A DNA stretch of 14,599 nucleotides from Micavibrio sp. UBA2705 (GCA_002354205.1 DELD01000081.1:2650-17248); one strand, 5' to 3'; shown: positions 1 to 7,797, counted from the stretch's first letter. Made by a program: numbers and translations. Notes: generated from the sequence alone by a model not told the origin.

Positions 1-980
1 GAATACCCTGTGCCAAAATCATCAATGGCGATACTAAAGCCCGCATCGCGGCAATCCTGCAAGGTCTTTGCCGCGACTTCTGGCTGCATGATAAGCAGGC
101 GCTCTGTAATTTCTATTTTGATTTGTCCTGGTGATAACTGCGTTGATTGCACGGCCTTGTTTAACTCGGTTAGAAATTCAGGCTTACTTAAATCGTGGCT
201 AGAAAAGTTTACACTTATATATAGATTGTCAGGCGCGCCTGACAGCGTCTCAAAGCGCGATAGCGCCTGCGTGGCTTCACGAAGCGCCCATTCACTTAAC
301 TGTTCAATCAGCCCTGTATCCTCAGCAAGGGGAATGAATATATTGGGCGAGATCATGCCATCAGCAGGGTGATTCCAGCGCATTAACGCTTCAAACCCGC
401 TTGTTTCAAGTGTCGTTAAATTAATGATGGGCTGGTAATAAAGTTCAAGTTCATTGTTATCAATTGCGTGGCTAAGGGCATGTTCCATACGCATGGTAGA
501 GACAAGCTCGCTTGAATGCGCTATTTCGGCAGGCTGGCGACCTTCTTGGGGCGCTTCTTCTATTCTCTTTGTGTCGGGGGAGACGCTGTCTATCTCAAGG
601 CCTTCAAAAAGGTTAAGGTATTCATCGCTATTGCGATCAAGCAGGGTCTGACAGTAACGCACAAGGTTTTGCGTGATGAGCTTTAATATAGGGTCGGCGG
701 AATCGATGCGGCGCGTAAAATCAGCGCGCGTGATACAGATAAGCGTTGTATCTTCTAAGGCAACGGCGGATGCGGCGCGTTTAGTGTTGGCAAGTAAAGC
801 GAGTTCGCCAAATAAGCAACCAGCGCCTTCGATAACATGCTTTTTTGTGCCGTCACTAAGCTCGATAATCATTTCGATTTGGCCAGATTCAACGATATAG
901 GCAAGCTCACCCGCTTCGCCTTGGCGTAGAATATACTCGCCTTTTTTGATCTGTCGTATCGCTCCTGAATTTGATGTCAT
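1..980 (-). CDS. Cyclic-nucleotide-binding / EAL domain protein (c-di-GMP phosphodiesterase), C-terminus beyond window
   Basis: The gene runs leftward and is cut by the window edge; 326 codons are visible. The ATG at 980 has a purine-rich GGGGG stretch just upstream. Residues 8-105 form a CRP-type cyclic-nucleotide-binding domain. Its phosphate-binding cassette is FGELALLANTKRAASA (57-72), with the Glu59 and Arg68 that contact cyclic nucleotide in this family. No helix-turn-helix follows. After a linker, an EAL domain starts near residue 165. The EAL motif is intact (FEALMRW, 197-202 region), as are the Asn of SVNFS (256-260), EITER (290-294) and AIDDFGTGY (318-326); these carry metal-binding and catalytic acids. 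It is probably an active cytoplasmic enzyme hydrolysing c-di-GMP to pGpG under cyclic-nucleotide control. The later conserved Lys, Glu and Gln of EAL lie outside the window, so activity is inferred. It is divergent from the DUF3307-like gene. Confidence 0.9.
   Translation of the reverse strand, partial: MTSNSGAIRQIKKGEYILRQGEAGELAYIVESGQIEMIIELSDGTKKHVIEGAGCLFGELALLANTKRAASAVALEDTTLICITRADFTRRIDSADPILKLITQNLVRYCQTLLDRNSDEYLNLFEGLEIDSVSPDTKRIEEAPQEGRQPAEIAHSSELVSTMRMEHALSHAIDNNELELYYQPIINLTTLETSGFEALMRWNHPADGMISPNIFIPLAEDTGLIEQLSEWALREATQALSRFETLSGAPDNLYISVNFSSHDLSKPEFLTELNKAVQSTQLSPGQIKIEITERLLIMQPEVAAKTLQDCRDAGFSIAIDDFGTGY
227..244. repeat. Perfect 18-base palindrome inside the EAL gene
   Basis: TGTCAGGCGCGCCTGACA reads the same on both strands and cannot be extended (T226 and G245 do not pair). 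It lies in the coding region, in a segment encoding LSGAPDN of the EAL domain. It may be chance, a local mRNA hairpin or a protein-binding site; nothing else in the window repeats it as far as I can see. Confidence 0.5.
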
Positions 981-1133
981 ATGATGCCCCCACGCTATGC
1001 ACAAATTAACTTGAAACAAAAAATCTTATATTAATAATGTGTTGAATAGTTTTACTATACTATTAATAAAATAAGAAAAATCTGTATATATAGTATAATG
1101 AGCCAAAGAAAATAAAAAGTTAAAGGTAGGCAT
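981..1133. promoter_or_regulatory. AT-rich divergent intergenic region
   Basis: This spacer separates the leftward EAL gene from the rightward DUF3307-like gene, so it should hold promoters for both. On the plus strand a perfect TATAAT lies at 1094-1099, but the hexamer 17 bases upstream (ATAAGA) is not a -35 box. A small inverted repeat, AATAGT at 1045-1050 with ACTATT at 1059-1064, sits mid-spacer. I could not assign a firm promoter for the minus strand. The AAAGGTAGG just before 1134 is a good ribosome binding site. Confidence 0.4.
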
Positions 1134-1529
1134 ATGACTGCGCTAGGCATAATCATTTTGTATTTAAGCTTTCGTTTAAAGCAGGTGAGCTGTGACTTTT
1201 TGTTGAATAATGCGTGGATGGCGCTCAATCGAGGCAAGAAGGGCTTAGATGGCTATGCGCCGTTAGCTGCACACGCCGCTATTCATGGCGGCGGCACGCT
1301 TATCATTTGTTTAGTGTTTTTCCCTGCGCTTTGGTGGCTCTCGATTGTTGATTTTTTTATCCATGGGCTGATTGACCGTATTAAAGCTGTGGTCACACTG
1401 AAAAAACAATGGAGCGAAAAAGATAAAGCCTTTTGGGTGTCACTAGGAATAGACCAAGAAGCCCATAACCTTACGCATTTATGTTATATCATCATTATAA
1501 TCATTGGCGCAGGCGGTATCATTTTATAA
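1134..1529 (+). CDS. DUF3307-like small membrane protein
   Basis: The protein has 131 residues. The ATG is preceded at good spacing by AAAGGTAGG. The pattern matches DUF3307 as I remember it: an N-terminal hydrophobic segment running into K-Q-V-S-C-D-F-L-L (16-24) and W28-M29, then H47 and H51, a hydrophobic segment (55-73), F-I-H-G-L-I-D (75-81) with K84, then DQEAH (107-111) and a C-terminal membrane segment (117-131). The conserved Asp and His residues near membrane segments suggest metal or ion coordination, but the biochemical role of the family is unknown to me. DUF3307 proteins occur in bacteria and phages. It stands alone between a divergent gene and rpmJ, and no terminator is obvious after it. 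The family call rests on pattern memory. Confidence 0.7.
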   Translation: MTALGIIILYLSFRLKQVSCDFLLNNAWMALNRGKKGLDGYAPLAAHAAIHGGGTLIICLVFFPALWWLSIVDFFIHGLIDRIKAVVTLKKQWSEKDKAFWVSLGIDQEAHNLTHLCYIIIIIIGAGGIIL

Positions 1530-1560
1530 AGCTTTATTTGGAAAAACTCTGATTTTTCGT

Positions 1561-1587
1561 TTGACAACAGCTATAAGCTCCTATAGT
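1561..1587 (+). promoter_or_regulatory. Candidate sigma-70-type promoter of rpmJ
   Basis: A consensus TTGACA lies at 1561-1566 and TATAGT at 1582-1587. The spacer is 15 bases, shorter than ideal; TAGTTT at 1584-1589 would give 17 but is a poorer match. Transcription would begin near 1594 and give a short leader before the L36 start at 1630. Confidence 0.55.
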
Positions 1588-1629
1588 TTGCGCCTCTGGA
1601 ATTCATATTTACTTATAAGGTGAAGAGCG

Positions 1630-1755
1630 ATGAAAGTTGCAAACTCTCTGAAGACATTAAAAAGCCGTGACCGTAACTGCCGTGTAATCCGCCGTCGTGG
1701 TCGCGTATATGTAATTAACAAGGTTAACAAGCGTTTCAAAGCGCGCCAAGGTTAA
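1630..1755 (+). CDS. rpmJ: 50S ribosomal protein L36 (bL36), zinc-free type
   Basis: This 41-residue protein reads MKVANSLKTLKSR...RGRVYVINKVNKRFKARQG and is rich in Arg and Lys. It is the alphaproteobacterial form of bL36, the small late-assembly protein of the large ribosomal subunit that binds 23S rRNA. Zinc-ribbon L36 has a C-x2-C...C-x4-H set; here only one Cys (near residue 18) remains, so this is the zinc-independent (C-minus) form. AAGGTGA at 1617-1623 is the ribosome binding site. The gene is monocistronic, with its own promoter upstream and a strong hairpin terminator 45 bases after the stop. The length matches the family exactly. Confidence 0.97.
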   Translation: MKVANSLKTLKSRDRNCRVIRRRGRVYVINKVNKRFKARQG

Positions 1756-1800
1756 TTCATATTATTATATCGTGCGCTTTGCGGCGCGTGGTTGAACAAT

Positions 1801-1830
1801 AACTCGCTTTGTATTCGAAGCGAGTTTTTT
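1801..1830 (+). terminator. Rho-independent terminator after rpmJ
   Basis: AACTCGCTT (1801-1809) pairs perfectly with AAGCGAGTT (1818-1826), leaving a loop of about eight bases. The second arm runs directly into a T tract (1825-1830). It ends rpmJ and separates it from mreB. Confidence 0.9.
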
Positions 1831-1906
1831 GTGTTTATATATGATGATAACTGTAAAAAGAATGCTTTTTTTTCTGCGGCGTTCTGCTATCAATATACAG
1901 TTCTAT

Positions 1907-1912
1907 TATAAT
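1907..1912 (+). promoter_or_regulatory. Candidate -10 element upstream of mreB
   Basis: A perfect TATAAT lies 51 bases before the mreB start, in an AT-rich spacer that follows the rpmJ terminator. That terminator means mreB needs its own promoter. The hexamer 17 bases upstream (CTGCTA) is not a recognisable -35, so this is only a candidate. Confidence 0.35.
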
Positions 1913-1963
1913 TATTTTAGGTGTATTCAGCGAATCCCTATTTAGCATAAGGTCTCAAAGACA

Positions 1964-3004
1964 ATGTTCTCCAAATTATTTGGTTTTTTATCCGCAGATA
2001 TGGCAATCGATCTTGGTACGGCGAATACGCTTGTATACGTCCGAGACAAAGGCATTGTTCTCAATGAGCCTTCCGTTGTGGCAACGCGCCAGCATAGCGG
2101 GGGTAAGGAAGTCCTCGCCGTGGGTAACGAAGCAAAATTAATGCTTGGCCGGACGCCCGGCAGCATTGTTGCAACCCGCCCATTGCGTGATGGCGTGATT
2201 GCAGACTTTGATGTGACCGAAGAAATGATTAAACACTTTATCCGCAAAGTGCATAATCGCCGTTCTTTTGTGAACCCGTTTATGATTATTTGTGTACCTT
2301 CAGGTTCAACGGCCGTTGAAGAGCGCGCAATCGTCGAGGCGGCCTTGAGTGCGGGCGCAAGTAAAGCTGAGCTTATTGAAGAGCCAATGGCAGCGGCAAT
2401 TGGCGCAGGCCTTCCGGTTACAGAACCATCGGGCTCTATGGTTATTGATATTGGCGGCGGCACAACAGAAGTTGCCGTTATTTCTATGGGCGGCATTGTT
2501 TATGCGCGTTCGGTGCGTGTTGGCGGCGATAAAATGGATGAAGCGATTATCGCTTATATCCGCCGCGTTCATAACTTGCTGATTGGTGAAAGTACTGCGG
2601 AGCGTATTAAAAAAGAAATTGGTTCGGCCTGTCCGCCTGCTGATGGTGAAGGCCGTATGCTTGAGATTAGAGGGCGCGACTTGATGAACGGCGTACCTAA
2701 AGAAATTAAAATTTCAGAACGTCAAGTTGCGGAAAGCTTGTCTGAGCCTGTAGGGCAGATTATTGAAGCTGTCAAAGTTGCGCTAGAGCACACACCACCT
2801 GAATTAGCGGCTGACATTGTTGATAAGGGCATTGTCCTTACAGGTGGCGGCGCTTTGCTGGGTAATATTGATTTGGTACTGCGTCACGCAACGGGGCTTG
2901 CTGTTGCGATTGCTGATGACCCACTATCGTGTGTTGTGCTTGGTACAGGCCACGCGCTAGAAGAGCAGCACATCTTCAGAAACGTTATTAAGCGCCATTA
3001 TTAA
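1964..3004 (+). CDS. mreB: Rod shape-determining protein MreB (bacterial actin)
   Basis: The 346 residues are full length for MreB. It is an ATP-dependent actin homologue that forms filaments under the inner membrane and positions the elongation machinery. The N-terminal MFSKLFGFLS looks like the amphipathic membrane-binding segment of Gram-negative MreB. The phosphate-1 motif is DLGTANT (16-22), phosphate-2 is DIGGGTTE (162-169), EEPMAAAIGAG lies at 139-149, and the adenosine motif is GIVLTGGGALL (289-299). All nucleotide-binding signatures are intact. An AAGG 12 bases before the ATG is a usable but distant ribosome binding site. It is the first gene of the mre-mrd cluster, 144 bases before mreC. 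A long open frame antisense to it is only its shadow. Confidence 0.98.
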   Translation: MFSKLFGFLSADMAIDLGTANTLVYVRDKGIVLNEPSVVATRQHSGGKEVLAVGNEAKLMLGRTPGSIVATRPLRDGVIADFDVTEEMIKHFIRKVHNRRSFVNPFMIICVPSGSTAVEERAIVEAALSAGASKAELIEEPMAAAIGAGLPVTEPSGSMVIDIGGGTTEVAVISMGGIVYARSVRVGGDKMDEAIIAYIRRVHNLLIGESTAERIKKEIGSACPPADGEGRMLEIRGRDLMNGVPKEIKISERQVAESLSEPVGQIIEAVKVALEHTPPELAADIVDKGIVLTGGGALLGNIDLVLRHATGLAVAIADDPLSCVVLGTGHALEEQHIFRNVIKRHY

Positions 3005-3148
3005 CCATATCCTTACATATGATATTCTAAGATATTGTTATAGGTGAATTTTATTCGGAATAAGCTGTTTTTATAATTTGCAGCCGATTCGTTTGCCATC
3101 TATACTAAGTAATAGAGTGATCATACATATGTTATATAGAGTATAATT
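3005..3148 (+). promoter_or_regulatory. AT-rich mreB-mreC spacer with possible internal promoter
   Basis: This spacer is long for a morphogenesis operon. It contains TATAAT at 3072-3077 and again at 3142-3147, but neither has a convincing -35 at 16-18 bases. I see no terminator hairpin after mreB. If the second box is real, transcription would begin after the TTG at 3149 and translation of mreC would have to use the ATG at 3197. Confidence 0.3.
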
Positions 3149-4027
3149 TTGAACAGAAGAACCAGAAAAAGTAATGTAAAAAGCTACGGCTTATTTATGG
3201 CGCGAGCAAGAGTTGCGCGTTATATGCCAACCTCGCTTATTGCTTGTTCTTTTTTGCTGTTCGTTCTGACAAGCTGGAATATTGATCATCTCAATACGCT
3301 ACGTGGCGGCTTATCAAATATATTCATTCCTGTTTTAAACACAATGACTGCGCCTATCCAAGGTGCGGCAAACCGTATGGCTGAAATTAGCGGCCTAAGC
3401 CATTTGCGCGCGGAAAATGCAGCGTTAAAGCTTGAAAATCAGCGCCTAACATCATGGTATCAAGTCGCTCAGCAATTAAAATCTGATAATGCGAGTTTGC
3501 GCCAATTAATGGATACAAAGCTGCCAGAAAGCTATGATTTTATTACGGCACGTACCATTAAAGACAATAAGAAATCATATGTTAGCAGTATTCTTGTTTC
3601 TGCCGGCAGTGTAGAGGGCGTGGCAAAAGGGCAGGCTGTTATTGGCCGCAATGGCGTTATTGGGCGCGTAATTGAGACAGCGGATCACGCATCGCGGGTT
3701 TTATTACTAAGCGATACAAACGCGCGTTTGCCAGTGATTATAGGACAGCAACAAACACCGTCAATAATTGCAGGTGATAATACCGGCGTTTTAAAGCTCT
3801 TACATACACCAAGAGAACTTGAAGTAAATGTGGGTGATGCGGTGATTACATCTGGTCATGGCGGGTTGATACCTTCGGGGCTTCCTGTTGGTTTTATTGC
3901 AAAAGATGCCGCGGGCAAGGCGTTTATTAAAACATCAAAAGGTTTTGGTAATACCGAATATGTCCGTATCGTAAACAAATATACAGACCCCGCGCTGAAA
4001 GCATCTTTGGACAAGCTTAATCAATAG
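3149..4027 (+). CDS. mreC: Rod shape-determining protein MreC
   Basis: MreC is the bitopic inner-membrane protein that links MreB filaments to PBP2 and RodA in the periplasm. With the TTG start at 3149 it has 292 residues: a basic N-terminus, a membrane anchor at about 28-46, a coiled coil at about 84-121 (LRAENAALKLENQRL), then the beta-barrel domain. That domain shows VIGRNGVIGRVIE (164-176), LLLSDTNARLPV (185-196) and HGGLIPSGLPVGFI (237-250), all family signatures. The start is doubtful. No strong ribosome binding site precedes the TTG, and an in-frame ATG at 3197 (residue 17) keeps the anchor and would give 276 residues. The arginine-rich first residues are plausible for MreC, so I keep the longer form. 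mreD begins 39 bases downstream. Confidence 0.93.
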   Translation: MNRRTRKSNVKSYGLFMARARVARYMPTSLIACSFLLFVLTSWNIDHLNTLRGGLSNIFIPVLNTMTAPIQGAANRMAEISGLSHLRAENAALKLENQRLTSWYQVAQQLKSDNASLRQLMDTKLPESYDFITARTIKDNKKSYVSSILVSAGSVEGVAKGQAVIGRNGVIGRVIETADHASRVLLLSDTNARLPVIIGQQQTPSIIAGDNTGVLKLLHTPRELEVNVGDAVITSGHGGLIPSGLPVGFIAKDAAGKAFIKTSKGFGNTEYVRIVNKYTDPALKASLDKLNQ

Positions 4028-4066
4028 CTTGAGCATGGCCATGGGGCGTGCTAAATCTTTATCATT

Positions 4067-4618
4067 ATGAACTTAAATCTGAAAAATATTCCCAATGCTT
4101 TACAGTTGGCTGCGCCTTATGCGTTGCTTATGCTGATGTTTGTTTTGGATAATATTTACCTTTCATGGACTGCGGTCAGTGAGATTAGACCAGGCTTTAC
4201 TTTAATGGCGATTTTTTATTGGGCGATTTATAGACCAACATTATTCCCGCCATTGATCATCTTTATCATTTCACTCGCGATGGATATTGCCAATGGTAGC
4301 GCGCTTGGTTTGCATTGTTTGGTTTTGCTGCCGATATATTTGTTTATCCGCCGCCAGCGCCGCTTTTTATATGAACAGCCATTTTTTGTTGTTTGGCTTG
4401 GTTATTTGGCGGTTACATGCGCCGCTAATGCCGCGCTTTGGCTGTTGGTACGCATCTCGCAATATAGCTTTGATTTTACGCTAAATTATTCTACATTAAC
4501 CGCGATTTTATATGACATTGCGGCAGGGGTATTCTTGTTCCCAGTTGTTGCTATGCTGCTTTATTTTATCCATAAAATGTTGCCGCAAATGAATATGCGT
4601 GCTGGGGATATTAAGTAA
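4067..4618 (+). CDS. mreD: Rod shape-determining protein MreD
   Basis: The protein has 183 residues and is strongly hydrophobic, with about five or six membrane segments (about 15-35, 44-60, 62-80, 82-97, 105-127, 145-170). The segment from RPTLFPPL (56-63) through MDIANGSALGLH (72-83) is the conserved part of MreD. MreD is an inner-membrane partner of MreC in the elongation complex. An in-frame stop at 4052-4054 rules out a longer start, and no clear ribosome binding site precedes the ATG. The stop codon overlaps the mrdA start (TAATG), which suggests translational coupling. Sequence is poorly conserved in this family, so the gene order supports the call. Confidence 0.92.
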   Translation: MNLNLKNIPNALQLAAPYALLMLMFVLDNIYLSWTAVSEIRPGFTLMAIFYWAIYRPTLFPPLIIFIISLAMDIANGSALGLHCLVLLPIYLFIRRQRRFLYEQPFFVVWLGYLAVTCAANAALWLLVRISQYSFDFTLNYSTLTAILYDIAAGVFLFPVVAMLLYFIHKMLPQMNMRAGDIK

Positions 4619-6597
4619 TGTTTGAAAAGCGCAGGCGCAGGAAAAACAAGTCAAAGGGGCTTATTAAAGAACACAGCCAGCGTATTAATCGTAAAAGCTT
4701 GAGTAAATCTAACGCGCGGCAAAATCATGACAGCGTTAAAAGTTATACAAGGCGCGCGCTTTTTATTTCGGCTTTGCAGCTTATGCTGCTGTCGGTTCTC
4801 GGAGGGCGTTTGGCATGGCTGCAAATTGTTAAAGGCGAAAAATATCATACCTTATCAGAAAAAAACCGCATTGATTTAAAGATGCTCGCACCGAGCCGTG
4901 GTGATATTGTTGACCGCACAGGACAAAAATTAGTAGTGAATGATGATAATTACCGTGTTGTCGTCGTGAGCGAGCAGGCAAAAGATTTAGAAGCCACATT
5001 GTGGAAGCTCGCAGATTATATCGCTTTAGATGAGCGTAAAATTAGAAAGATACTGCGCCAGTCTAAGAAGCAGGCGCGCTATTTGCCTTTAGAAGTCAAA
5101 GACCAGCTAACGTGGAAAGAGGTCGCTGCGATTGAAGTGAACTTGCCTGATTTCGCAGGCGTATCGGTAGAAGTTGGTGACATCCGCCAATATAAGTTAG
5201 CGGAGGCATTTGCCCATCTCACAGGCTATGTCGGCGTGGTTAATAAGTCAGAGCTTGCTAGCGGTGATCGGGTCTTACGCTTACCGGGTTTTCGTATCGG
5301 TAAAGATGGGCTGGAAAAATATTATGACCTTGATATGCGCGGCAAAGCAGGGCAAGCGCAGGTAGAAGTCAATGTTGTGGGCCGCGAAGTGCGTGAGCTT
5401 TCTCGTGTGCCGCCAATGGTTGGTAAAGAAATTACATTATCTTTGGACGCGGAATTACAGCTTCATGCTTATGAGCGCCTGTCGAAAGAGGTGAGCGCCA
5501 GCGCGGTTGTTATGGATGTCCATAGCGGTGCAATTTATTCCATGGCTTCTTTCCCTAGTTATGACCCGAACCTATTCACGCGCGGCCTGCCATTAGATGT
5601 ATGGGAAGAATGGCGAACCAACCCAGGGCATCCGCTGACAAATAAAACGATTTCGGGGCAATACCCCCCAGGTTCAACATTTAAGATGATTACGGCTTTG
5701 GCAGGTCTGCAATCAGGCCATATAAACCATCGTGATACGCAGCATTGTTCAGGTCATTATGATATGGGTAGAGACAGATTCCACTGCTGGAAAAGTTCTG
5801 GGCACGGCAATATGAACTTGGTCAATGCGCTTGGGCAGTCTTGCGATACTTATTTTTATAAATATTCGACAGAAATTGGCATTGATAAAATAGCTGATGT
5901 CGCGCAGCAATTTGGCCTGGGGCATAAATGCGGTATCGGCTTGCCTGCGGAGCGACCAGGTTTAGTACCAAATAAAGACTGGAAATATGGGCGTTTCGGA
6001 ACGCGCTGGCAAGCTGGGGAAACGATTGTCGCGAGCATCGGGCAAGGGTACCTGCTTTCCACGCCGCTACAGCTTGCGGTGATGACGAGCCGTATGGTCA
6101 ATGGCGGCTACGCTGTGGAGCCGTGGCTAACAGGGCTTGTCGGGCAGGAAATGCGCCATTTGAATAAATGGGAAAAAATGCATGTTGAGCCTTGGCACCT
6201 CAATGTCTTAAAACAGGGCATGGAAAATGTGATGATGGGTAGCCGTGGTACAGCGCGTGCGGCGCAAATCGAAAACCCTGCCTTTGCGTTTGCAGGGAAG
6301 ACGGGGACATCGCAAGTGCGCCGCATTAGTGCAGAGCAGCGTTCATCAGGTATGTCACAAGCAGAGCTTGACTGGAAGCACCGTCACCACGCTTTATTTG
6401 TTGGTTACGCGCCTTATAAAAACCCGCGCTATGCTTGCGCGGTCGTGGTTGAACATGGTGAAAGTGGCTCTGCCGCCGCAGCTCCTGTCGCACGTGACTT
6501 ACTTTTAATGGCACAAAAAATTAACCCTGCGGCGAAACCGCTAATTTCCATGAATGATGGGCTGAAAAATTTACGTCCTGCCAAGCGGCGTTTATAG
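4618..6597 (+). CDS. mrdA: Penicillin-binding protein 2, peptidoglycan transpeptidase
   Basis: The protein has 659 residues, usual for PBP2. It is the class B transpeptidase that cross-links peptidoglycan made by RodA during cell elongation and is a beta-lactam target. It has a very basic cytoplasmic N-terminus (1-46), one membrane anchor (about 47-68), and a pedestal domain from residue 80 with APSRGDIVDR (91-100). The transpeptidase domain has the nucleophile motif STFK (Ser353, Lys356), SCD (408-410) in the SxN position, and KTGTS (561-565). Cys377 and Cys390 lie between the first two motifs, before GHG (395-397), in the region where Gram-negative PBP2 carries a metal site. The start overlaps the mreD stop, and rodA follows after 12 bases. 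All catalytic residues are present. Confidence 0.97.
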   Translation: MFEKRRRRKNKSKGLIKEHSQRINRKSLSKSNARQNHDSVKSYTRRALFISALQLMLLSVLGGRLAWLQIVKGEKYHTLSEKNRIDLKMLAPSRGDIVDRTGQKLVVNDDNYRVVVVSEQAKDLEATLWKLADYIALDERKIRKILRQSKKQARYLPLEVKDQLTWKEVAAIEVNLPDFAGVSVEVGDIRQYKLAEAFAHLTGYVGVVNKSELASGDRVLRLPGFRIGKDGLEKYYDLDMRGKAGQAQVEVNVVGREVRELSRVPPMVGKEITLSLDAELQLHAYERLSKEVSASAVVMDVHSGAIYSMASFPSYDPNLFTRGLPLDVWEEWRTNPGHPLTNKTISGQYPPGSTFKMITALAGLQSGHINHRDTQHCSGHYDMGRDRFHCWKSSGHGNMNLVNALGQSCDTYFYKYSTEIGIDKIADVAQQFGLGHKCGIGLPAERPGLVPNKDWKYGRFGTRWQAGETIVASIGQGYLLSTPLQLAVMTSRMVNGGYAVEPWLTGLVGQEMRHLNKWEKMHVEPWHLNVLKQGMENVMMGSRGTARAAQIENPAFAFAGKTGTSQVRRISAEQRSSGMSQAELDWKHRHHALFVGYAPYKNPRYACAVVVEHGESGSAAAAPVARDLLLMAQKINPAAKPLISMNDGLKNLRPAKRRL

Positions 6598-6609
6598 GGA
6601 GGATATATT

Positions 6610-7743
6610 ATGAGGCATTTATCATCCCTATCAGGGGAACGCGACACAATCTGGTTGAAGTTAAAACGTCTAAACTGGGGCATGGTGTTTTTGATTTGTG
6701 TCGTCACGATGATTGGCTTGCTTTCATTATATTCAGCCGCAGGCGGGCATGTTGGCCCGTGGGCGAACCGTCAATTCTACCGCTTTCTATTTGGCCTTGG
6801 GGTCATGTTCTTTATTGCGTTGATTGATATTAAGTGGTGGTTCAGATTGTCCTTTCTTGCTTTTGCGGGCGGGGTAGCCTTGCTGTTGATTGTTGAAATT
6901 ATGGGGCATGTCGGCATGGGCGCGCAGCGCTGGATTAATTTGGGCTTTATGAAACTGCAACCCTCTGAACTTATGAAGATTGCTGTCGTGATGGCGCTCG
7001 CGCGGTTTTATGCGCTCAAATCTACCGAAGACGTGCGCCGGTTATGGATGCTTATACCGCCTTTGGCGATTATCTTGCTGCCTGTCAGCCTTGTGCTGTT
7101 ACAGCCCGATTTGGGTACGTCACTAATGATTGTCATGGCGGGCGCGTCGGTTATTTTTTTGGCGGGCGTACCGCTTTGGATTTTCATTACGTCAGGGGCG
7201 CTTGCTGTTGCTGCTATCCCTGTGGCGTGGCATTTTATGCATAGTTACCAAAAACAGCGCGTCTTGACCTTTCTCAATCCTGAATCCGACCCTTTGGGCG
7301 CAGGCTATCACATTACCCAGTCAAAAATTGCTTTGGGCTCAGGGGGGATTGAAGGTAAAGGCTTTTTAGAAGGCACGCAAAGCCGTTTGAACTTCCTGCC
7401 AGAAAAACAGACAGATTTCATTTTTACCCTTTGGGCCGAAGAGTGGGGGCTTGTTGGCGGTTTGTTCTTATTATTTGTGTTGGGCTGCTTATTTGCTTAC
7501 GGGCTTTATATTGGCATGTCATCGCGCCATGCTTATGGGCGGCTGCTCACAATGGGGTTAATGGTCAATTTCTCGCTTTACGTCTTTATTAATATCGGCA
7601 TGGTGATGGGGTTGATGCCTGTGGTTGGCGCGCCGCTGCCTTTGGTGTCTTATGGCGGTACGTCTATGCTCTCCGCGATGATTGGCTTTGGGCTGATTTT
7701 GTCATGCTCCATCCACCGGGATAGTAAGATGCAAAAAAATTAG
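6610..7743 (+). CDS. rodA: RodA, SEDS-family peptidoglycan glycosyltransferase
   Basis: The protein has 377 residues and about ten membrane segments, normal for RodA (MrdB). It polymerises lipid II into glycan strands as the partner of PBP2. Family signatures are QRWINLG (106-112), LQPSELMK (116-123), LLQPDLGTS (163-171) and the invariant Asp269 within EKQTDFIFTLWAEEWG (265-280). The C-terminal signature PLPLVSYGGTSM (342-353) is also intact. A strong ribosome binding site, GGGAGGA (6598-6604), starts right after the mrdA stop and fixes the ATG. It is the last gene of the mre-mrd cluster, and the following gene is on the opposite strand. Confidence 0.97.
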   Translation: MRHLSSLSGERDTIWLKLKRLNWGMVFLICVVTMIGLLSLYSAAGGHVGPWANRQFYRFLFGLGVMFFIALIDIKWWFRLSFLAFAGGVALLLIVEIMGHVGMGAQRWINLGFMKLQPSELMKIAVVMALARFYALKSTEDVRRLWMLIPPLAIILLPVSLVLLQPDLGTSLMIVMAGASVIFLAGVPLWIFITSGALAVAAIPVAWHFMHSYQKQRVLTFLNPESDPLGAGYHITQSKIALGSGGIEGKGFLEGTQSRLNFLPEKQTDFIFTLWAEEWGLVGGLFLLFVLGCLFAYGLYIGMSSRHAYGRLLTMGLMVNFSLYVFINIGMVMGLMPVVGAPLPLVSYGGTSMLSAMIGFGLILSCSIHRDSKMQKN

Positions 7744-7770
7744 CGCGCACAAATCTAATCTGCGCGCGCT
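7733..7770 (-). terminator. Terminator of the bolA-grxD unit, overlapping the rodA 3' end
   Basis: Read on the minus strand, AGCGCGC (7770-7764) pairs with GCGCGCT (7748-7742) and is followed, after TAA, by seven T residues (7739-7733). The T tract is the run of A in the last lysine-asparagine codons of rodA, so the terminator lies partly inside rodA. On the plus strand the same hairpin is followed only by TTTG, so it is a weaker terminator for rodA. Confidence 0.75.
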
Positions 7771-7797
7771 TTGAAAAATAATTGCGGTATTTAAATA

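Noticed and set aside
10..900. Three plus-strand open frames of 65-120 residues
   Set aside because: They lie antisense to the cNMP-EAL gene, whose minus-strand frame carries all the recognisable motifs.
1942..2496. Long open frame on the minus strand opposite mreB (184 residues)
   Set aside because: It is antisense to a complete, motif-rich mreB; composition is Ser/Ala/Pro/Ile-rich as expected of a shadow frame, and there is no family match.
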